Origin: an uncultured Paracoccaceae bacterium
GTDB lineage: Bacteria > Pseudomonadota > Alphaproteobacteria > Rhodobacterales > Rhodobacteraceae
Direction of reading: 5' to 3'
NCBI GenBank assembly: GCA_947489705.1
Contig: CANLEQ010000003.1
Coordinates: 1-64,000, forward strand
Length of the DNA: 64,000 nucleotides
Below the pieces are notes generated by a model. That model was not told the origin of the DNA, searched no databases, and saw only the letters and a list, made by a program, of their open reading frames with translations. Positions 60,566 to 64,000 of the stretch are shown in pieces (the stretch's first letter is position 1; each line of letters opens with the position of its first letter). A program made the position numbers and the translations under genes.

Positions 60566-60934
60566 ATGCAGATGCGCAAGCGGCGGTGGCCCTCGGACGT
60601 GATCGTCCTGCTCGAATCGAAGGGCGAGCGGGTCAAGGCGCGCGTCAGCGACGTGAGCGAGGGCGGCGTGAAGGTCCGCTCCCCGAAGCTTTGCGGTGCC
60701 GCGGGCCAGAGCGTCACGATCTTTGCGGCCCGGCAGGCCGCCACCGGCGAGATCCGCTGGACCCGCGGCGACGTCTACGGCCTGTCGTTCCGGCCGGGCC
60801 TGTCCGACGACATGCTGGCGGCACTGACCGGCGGGCTCTACCGCGCGCCCGCGCGCGAGACGTTCGGCCACCGCCGCAGCCCGACAGGCCGCGGGCGGCA
60901 TGGGCCGCGGGCCGGGTATCTCGACACGATGTGA
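60566..60934 (+). CDS. PilZ-domain protein
   Basis: A 122-residue protein with a single PilZ-like domain, a receptor fold for cyclic di-GMP. The basic start MRKRRWPSD gives the RxxxR-like end and VSDVSEGGVKV the D/N-x-S-x-x-G motif. The rest of the domain (GEIRWTRGDVYGLSF) is intact, and the C-terminal tail is basic and unstructured. The first Arg spacing is less regular than in high-affinity receptors, so binding needs checking. It lies between a glutathione transferase gene and convergent ispZ. Confidence 0.78.
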   Translation: MQMRKRRWPSDVIVLLESKGERVKARVSDVSEGGVKVRSPKLCGAAGQSVTIFAARQAATGEIRWTRGDVYGLSFRPGLSDDMLAALTGGLYRAPARETFGHRRSPTGRGRHGPRAGYLDTM

Positions 60935-60939
60935 GCCCT

Positions 60940-61536
60940 CTAATCGCCCTCGCCGGTCCCGTGCTCGCGGAAAAGGCGGCTCTGGGCGATGAAGAACACG
61001 AACACGGCCCCGGTCAGGCCGAAAGTCTTGAAGTTGACCCAGGCATCGGTCGACATCGTGCGCCAGACGATCTCGTTGAGCAGGGCGAGCGCGAAGAAGA
61101 ACGCGCAGAAGCGCCGCGTCAGGATCATCCACCCTTCCTCGTCGAGCGGGACCACCCCCTCCATCACCATGCGCAGATAGCTCTGCCCGCGCAGGATCCC
61201 CACGAGGAGGATCACCCCGAAGATCAGGTAGATGAGCGTCGGCTTCATCTTGAAGAACCGCTCGTCGTTGAGCCACACGGTCAGCCCGCCGAAGACGACG
61301 ACCAGGATCAGGGTCATGGCCTGCATCCGCGACAGGCTGCCGGTGATCTTCCAGATCAGCCCCATCGACACGACGAGGATCGGCACGAAGAGCGCGGTCA
61401 TCAGGATGAAGCCGGTATATTCCTCGCCCGCGACGACGAAGGTCCGGTCGCGCAGCAGCAGGTAGCCCACGAAGAACAGCGCGACGGGTCCCATCTCCAA
61501 CGCCGTCACCAGCCCCTTTTTCGATTGCTCGGCCAT
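60940..61536 (-). CDS. ispZ: Inner membrane septation-type protein (IspZ/YciB)
   Basis: A 198-residue membrane protein of the IspZ/YciB family with five to six helices; in gammaproteobacteria it affects cell division and envelope integrity. Typical blocks are ALEMGPVALFFVGYLL, KMKPTLIYLIFGVILLVG and RTMSTDAWVNFKTFG. It lies between an EamA transporter gene and a PilZ gene and belongs to the ispZ-ftsY neighbourhood of alphaproteobacteria. Confidence 0.93.
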   Translation of the reverse strand: MAEQSKKGLVTALEMGPVALFFVGYLLLRDRTFVVAGEEYTGFILMTALFVPILVVSMGLIWKITGSLSRMQAMTLILVVVFGGLTVWLNDERFFKMKPTLIYLIFGVILLVGILRGQSYLRMVMEGVVPLDEEGWMILTRRFCAFFFALALLNEIVWRTMSTDAWVNFKTFGLTGAVFVFFIAQSRLFREHGTGEGD

Positions 61537-61544
61537 GCCACCCT

Positions 61545-62447
61545 CTATCCGCTGAATTCCACGATGACCGCACCTAACGCGATCAGGGCCATGAGGACCA
61601 GCCTGCGCGCACCGACCCGTTCGCCCAGCATCAGCCAGCCGATCAGCGCCGCGAAGACGGTCGAGGTCTCGCGCAGGACCGCCGCCTCGCCGACCTTGTC
61701 GAGCCGGGTGGCGAGCAGGATGGCGCCGAAGCTGCCGAAGGCCACGAGGCCGCCGGTCAGCCCCAGCCGCAGGACCGATCCCCAATCGACGATCCGCGCC
61801 ACCGCCCGGCGATGCGCGATCGCGACCAGCGGGGAAAAGCCCAGCCCGTCGATCATGAAGAACCAGGCGAGGAAGGTGAACGGATCGGCCGTCGCCCGGA
61901 TGCCGTAGGCATCAAAGGTCGTGTAGAGCGCGACGAAGATGCCGGTCAGCACGGCGAGCCCCAGGGCCAGCGGCATCGTCTCGCGGTCGACGCGCACGTT
62001 GCGCAGGTTGTAGACCGCGAGCCCGTAGATCCCCGCGAGCAGAACCGCGACACCGGCCCATTGCCCCGCCGTGAACCGCTCGCCGAAGACGATGGAGGCG
62101 CCGATCACCGTGAAGAGCGGCCCGGTTCCGCGGACCACCGGATAGACGACCGTGAACGCCCCCTTGGTGTAGCAGAAGGCCTGCGCCACCTTGTAGCACA
62201 GGTGAATGCAGAAGGCGCCCGCGAAGATCGGCCACATATGCGGCTCGGGCCAGGGAACGACGAAGAGCGCGAATGGCGCGGCCATCACGCCGTAGCTCGC
62301 ATCGATCGCCATGCGGCTGATCCACGGATCGTGGCGTCCCTTCTGCAGCGCGCCGAACACCGCGTGCAGGATCGCCGCGAAAAGCGCGAGCGCCAGGGCC
62401 AGCCGGTGTCCCTCAACGGTCCCTTCCAGCGCGATCAGCCAGTCCAT
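61545..62447 (-). CDS. EamA/DMT-family transporter
   Basis: A 300-residue membrane protein of the drug/metabolite transporter superfamily with ten predicted helices in two EamA halves. Examples are LALALFAAILHAVFGALQKG at the N-terminus and TSTVFAALIGWLMLGERVG near the C-terminus. Glycine- and aromatic-rich re-entrant pieces such as VYPVVRGTGPLFTVIGA are typical. Substrate cannot be deduced. The gene is 8 bases upstream of ispZ and probably cotranscribed with it. Confidence 0.9.
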   Translation of the reverse strand: MDWLIALEGTVEGHRLALALALFAAILHAVFGALQKGRHDPWISRMAIDASYGVMAAPFALFVVPWPEPHMWPIFAGAFCIHLCYKVAQAFCYTKGAFTVVYPVVRGTGPLFTVIGASIVFGERFTAGQWAGVAVLLAGIYGLAVYNLRNVRVDRETMPLALGLAVLTGIFVALYTTFDAYGIRATADPFTFLAWFFMIDGLGFSPLVAIAHRRAVARIVDWGSVLRLGLTGGLVAFGSFGAILLATRLDKVGEAAVLRETSTVFAALIGWLMLGERVGARRLVLMALIALGAVIVEFSG

Positions 62448-62513
62448 CAGGGCGCCTGGAACGCGGGTCGGTCCGCGCCGTTGGAATCACAGCGACAAGG
62501 GAGGCCCCGCGAC

Positions 62514-63014
62514 ATGACCGACACGATCCTGGCGGACCTGCAACAATCCTTCGGCACGCTGCCAACCGCCGCCGATGCGATCCGGCTGATCGCGGCGCTG
62601 ATCCTCGGCGGCGCCGTCGGCTGGGAACGCGAGTACCGCGACAAGCCTGCCGGGCTGCGCACCCACATGCTGGTCTCGATCGCCGCCTGCCTCTTCATCC
62701 TCGTGGGCCGGCATCTGGGGTCGATGGATTTCGGCACGCCCGACCAGATGCGGATCGATCCGCTGCGCCTGATCGAGGCTGTGACGGCCGGCGTCGCCTT
62801 CCTGGCCGCGGGCCTGATCTTCACCGCGGGCGGTCGCGTGCGCAACATCACCACCGGCGCGTCGCTCTGGCTTTGCGGGGCGATCGGCCTGGCCTGCGGT
62901 ACCGGCGAGGTATGGCTGGCGATCCTCGCGACGCTGATGGTGGTCATCGTCCTGTCGGTTCTCGGCGCCATCGAGCGGCGCAGAGCGCGGCTCGAGGCCG
63001 AGGGGTCGGAGTGA
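62514..63014 (+). CDS. MgtC/SapB-family membrane protein
   Basis: A 166-residue membrane protein of the MgtC/SapB family, with four to five helices. The family box LIAALILGGAVGWEREYRDKPAGLRTHMLV is clear in the N-terminal half, and AVTAGVAFLAAGLIFTAGG and ITTGASLWLCGAIGLACGTG follow. MgtC proteins support growth in low Mg2+ and modulate ATP synthase in pathogens; the C-terminal soluble domain of Salmonella MgtC is absent, so the role here is unknown. ATG 62514 follows GGGAGG. It is divergent from EamA and convergent with ftsY, 3 bases apart. Confidence 0.9.
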   Translation: MTDTILADLQQSFGTLPTAADAIRLIAALILGGAVGWEREYRDKPAGLRTHMLVSIAACLFILVGRHLGSMDFGTPDQMRIDPLRLIEAVTAGVAFLAAGLIFTAGGRVRNITTGASLWLCGAIGLACGTGEVWLAILATLMVVIVLSVLGAIERRRARLEAEGSE

Positions 63015-63017
63015 GCA

Positions 63018-64000
63018 TCAGGCATCGGCCCCGGTCAGGGCGGCGGCGAATTCCTGCGGATCGAACGGCGCCAGGTCGTCGATCTGTTCGCCCACGCCGA
63101 TCGCGTGGATCGGCAGCCCGAACCGGTCGGCCAGCGCCACCAGAACCCCGCCCCGCGCCGTGCCGTCGAGCTTGGTCATCACCAGACCCGACACGTCGGC
63201 GAGCTTCTGGAACGTCTCGACCTGGCTCAGCGCGTTCTGACCGGTGGTGGCGTCGAGCACGAGGACGGTGTTGTGCGGCGCGTCGGGATCCTTCTTGCGG
63301 ATGACGCGGACGATCTTGGCGAGCTCTTCCATCAGGTCGGCGCGGTTCTGGAGCCGCCCGGCCGTGTCGATCAGCAGGAGGTCCGCGCCCTCGGCCTCGG
63401 CGCGGGTCATCGCGTCGAAGGCGAGGCTGGCCGGATCGCTTCCGTGCGGGGCCGTCATGACCGGCACGCCCGCGCGGTCGCCCCAGATCTGGAGCTGTTC
63501 GACGGCGGCCGCGCGGAACGTGTCGCCGGCCGCGATGACGACGCTCTTGCCGGCGGCGCGGAACTGGCTGGCGAGCTTGCCGATCGTCGTGGTCTTGCCC
63601 GAGCCGTTGACGCCCACGACCAGCACGACCTGCGGCGTCTTGGCGTAGATCGGCAGCGGTCGTGCCACGGGCTCCATGATCCGTGCGATCTCGTCGGCCA
63701 GCAGCGCCTTGATCTCGGCCGTCGAGACGCGCCGGCCGAACCGTCCCTCGGCCATGTTCGCGGTCACCCGCGCCGCGGTCTCGACGCCCATGTCGGCGGT
63801 GATGAGCAGATCCTCGAGCTGCTCCAGCATGTCGTCGTCGAGCGGCCGTCGCATGACCGGCGCCGCGGCGGGCGCGCCGCGCCCGAAGAGCCGGCCGATC
63901 ATGCCGCCCGACTGGCGCGCGGCGGGCGGGCTGTCGTCGGGGATCTCGATCGGCGTGGGGGCCGTGGGAACCTCGGGCGGCGGCGTCTGTTCGGGCAGCT
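63018..64000 (-). CDS. ftsY: Signal recognition particle receptor FtsY, N-terminus outside window
   Basis: The C-terminal part of FtsY, the membrane-associated receptor that docks signal-recognition-particle-bound ribosomes at the translocon. The N-domain (from LDDDMLEQLEDLLITADMGV) and the G-domain are complete: G1 is GVNGSGKTTTIGKLA, G2/IBD FRAAAVEQL, G3 DTAGRLQNR, G4 TKLDGTARGG, and the ending is IGVGEQIDDLAPF. The frame is still open at 64000, reading Pro- and Thr-rich codons that are the usual acidic/proline linker of alphaproteobacterial FtsY. The true start is therefore to the right of the window. A methionine at 63902 is internal. Confidence 0.94.
   Translation of the reverse strand, partial: LPEQTPPPEVPTAPTPIEIPDDSPPAARQSGGMIGRLFGRGAPAAAPVMRRPLDDDMLEQLEDLLITADMGVETAARVTANMAEGRFGRRVSTAEIKALLADEIARIMEPVARPLPIYAKTPQVVLVVGVNGSGKTTTIGKLASQFRAAGKSVVIAAGDTFRAAAVEQLQIWGDRAGVPVMTAPHGSDPASLAFDAMTRAEAEGADLLLIDTAGRLQNRADLMEELAKIVRVIRKKDPDAPHNTVLVLDATTGQNALSQVETFQKLADVSGLVMTKLDGTARGGVLVALADRFGLPIHAIGVGEQIDDLAPFDPQEFAAALTGADA

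Overview
The window is high-GC alphaproteobacterial chromosome. The best match is the Rhodobacteraceae/Roseobacter group. The gene neighbourhoods aroA-cmk-rpsA-ihfB-trpF-trpB, phoH-ybeY-corC-lnt-metK and ispZ-ftsY are typical of that order. The metK leader carries a SAM/SAH riboswitch, a class known essentially only from Rhodobacterales. Glucosylglycerol synthesis genes, an Na/K-type TrkH subunit and TRAP transport fit a marine or saline habitat; that is inference. No rRNA, tRNA or CRISPR array was seen.

Layout. 1-1145 is degraded DNA with a dead IS3-family transposase. 1146-3537 is a small detoxification locus (DUF1428, glutathione transferase, VOC protein) divergent from an HxlR regulator. 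3691-9420 holds a periplasmic phosphatase, galU and a glucosylglycerol operon (gpsA, HAD phosphatase, ggpS). 9467-16986 is an envelope polysaccharide cluster: Wza-like lipoprotein, sugar epimerase, sugar transferase, YjbF, YjbH and a CapD/PglF-like dehydratase. 17134-19796 is a two-gene DNA-lesion module, a DUF4130-UdgX fusion plus a radical SAM/helix-hairpin-helix enzyme. 19874-26699 holds ychF, a Pmp3-like peptide, trpA, a type II NADH dehydrogenase, an L-lactate dehydrogenase-like flavoenzyme and an amylosucrase.

26826-30271 has rplY and pth with a blue-light LOV histidine kinase and its response regulator set between them. 30305-37590 is the trpB/trpF/lapA/ihfB/rpsA/cmk/GFA/aroA block. 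37689-45662 carries trmB, a peroxiredoxin, metK and the lnt-corC-ybeY-phoH operon with miaB. 45759-52567 holds a SAM-fold methyltransferase-like protein, a MarR-type regulator, a TRAP transporter and the divergent 5-oxoprolinase genes pxpBCA. 52681-64000 contains rpe, a P1 peptidase, trkH, folE2, metZ under a SAM-II riboswitch, a second glutathione transferase, a PilZ protein, ispZ, an EamA exporter, an MgtC protein and the start-truncated ftsY.

How it works together. Two different S-adenosylmethionine-sensing RNA classes control the first (metZ) and last (metK) steps of methionine/SAM supply. galU, ggpS and amylosucrase all handle activated or stored glucose. A near-identical palindrome with half-site GTTTCGCG lies upstream of galU/gpsA and upstream of rpe, suggesting one carbon-metabolism regulator. 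The TRAP genes and pxpBCA diverge from an inverted repeat and look like an uptake-plus-catabolism unit for 5-oxoproline or a related compound. The least understood item is the UdgX/radical SAM pair; the LOV kinase with an altered N-box is the next most unusual.
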